DNA from: an uncultured Clostridia bacterium
Lineage (GTDB): Bacteria; Bacillota_A; Clostridia; Christensenellales; CAG-138
Assembly: GCA_946623765.1 (NCBI GenBank)
Contig: CAMORL010000107.1
Location: 1 to 5,622 of the forward strand
DNA length: 5,622 bases
Reading direction: 5' to 3'
The notes under the pieces are model-generated. The model did not search any database and was not told the DNA's origin. It was given only the letters and a program-made list of their open reading frames with translations. Positions within the stretch are counted from its first letter, which is position 1; every line of letters starts with the position of its first letter. Below are positions 5,446 to 5,622 of this stretch, one piece after another. A program made the translations under genes and the position numbers.

Positions 5446-5488
5446 GATGCGTTTACGCTGCGGTTATCGCGTATTCTGTTTCGTCCGA

Positions 5489-5510
5489 TAGTTGAATAAT
5501 TGAGCAACCA
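5489..5510. promoter_or_regulatory. Metalloregulator operator O2 upstream of the transporter gene
   Basis: Aligned with O1 (positions 4995-5016 against 5491-5512), 17 of 22 bases are the same, including GTTGAA at the left and CAAC...ATT at the right. Its own dyad symmetry is weaker (6 of 10 arm positions) than that of O1, suggesting lower affinity. It overlaps the -35 box and spacer of the transporter promoter. Confidence 0.75.
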
Positions 5511-5519
5511 TTGTATTAT
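5492..5519 (+). promoter_or_regulatory. Probable promoter of the transporter gene
   Basis: TTGAAT (5492-5497), a 16-nt spacer and TATTAT (5514-5519) form a plausible housekeeping promoter inside and next to operator O2. Predicted start is near 5526, which falls within the ribosome binding site AGGAGG (5521-5526), so the transcript would have almost no leader. Read-through from the repressor promoter is an alternative way to transcribe the gene. Confidence 0.5.
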
Positions 5520-5531
5520 CAGGAGGGTCGT

Positions 5532-5622
5532 ATGAACGAATCAAAGCATGACGAATCTGTCTGCACCTGTGAACATGAACACGATACTTGCTGCCATGAG
5601 CACGACGAACACCGTTGCGAAC
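5532..5622 (+). CDS. His/Cys-rich N-terminus of a probable heavy-metal exporter (P1B-type ATPase), cut by window end
   Basis: Thirty codons are present and the frame is open to the edge. The ATG follows AGGAGGG closely. Of 30 residues, six are His (6, 15, 17, 22, 24, 27), five are Cys (11, 13, 20, 21, 29) and ten are Asp/Glu, a soluble metal-binding tail with CTC and CCHEH clusters. Such tails precede the membrane core of Zn/Cd/Pb-exporting P1B ATPases (CadA/ZntA) and also occur in CDF transporters and in ZIP- or chaperone-type proteins. The position behind a CadC-like repressor with a second operator copy favours a CadA-like ATPase. The membrane and catalytic parts (CPC, DKTGT) are outside the window, so the identity is an inference. 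Confidence 0.65.
   Translation, partial: MNESKHDESVCTCEHEHDTCCHEHDEHRCE

Noticed and set aside
5441..5470. TTGACG with a TATCGC box as an extra promoter before the exporter
   Set aside because: The -10 candidate matches only about half the consensus, and the -35 sequence is part of the inverted-repeat arm.

Overview
The window reads as a piece of chromosome from a GC-rich, anaerobic member of the Bacillota, most likely a clostridial gut-type fermenter. The evidence is strong GGAGG ribosome binding sites ahead of nearly every gene, consensus-like housekeeping promoters (TTGACA/TATACT, TTGAAT/TATAAT), a Gram-positive-style lipoprotein, a CadC-like ArsR regulator and citrate lyase genes of the fermentative type. 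The genus cannot be named from the sequence.

Region 1 (1-2150, minus strand) is a two-gene citrate lyase unit: citE (beta, citryl-ACP lyase) followed by citF (alpha, acyl transferase). They overlap by 8 nt, citF runs off the left edge, and a near-perfect promoter at 2122-2150 drives them. The usual citD (acyl carrier, gamma) gene is not upstream of citE. The citF product starts about 50 residues later than the classical CitF.

Region 2 (2282-4931, minus strand) is a compact three-gene operon transcribed towards citE: a YbgC-type hot-dog thioesterase, a PLP-dependent threonine-aldolase-like enzyme, and a DUF4097 lipoprotein with a regular beta-solenoid repeat. It starts at a strong promoter (4903-4931), has a leader of about 120 nt that begins with a stem-loop, and ends at a clear intrinsic terminator (2282-2310). 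The three gene families have no obvious common pathway.

Region 3 (4934-5622, plus strand) is a heavy-metal response module that diverges from region 2. It contains a promoter, a near-perfect 10-2-10 operator at the transcription start, an ArsR/SmtB repressor with the ligands of both known metal sites of CadC (alpha3N Cys site and alpha5 Asp/His/Glu site), a second operator copy, and the first 30 codons of a His/Cys-rich protein that is probably a heavy-metal exporter (P1B-type ATPase). The two operator copies imply that the repressor controls itself and the exporter, with release on Cd/Zn/Pb-type ions.

No RNA genes, CRISPR arrays, insertion sequences or clear signs of recent gene transfer were seen. 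The most notable points are the citEF pair without adjacent citD and with a short CitF, the paired metal operators with a nearly leaderless exporter promoter, and an unexplained 9-bp-arm inverted repeat between repressor and exporter.
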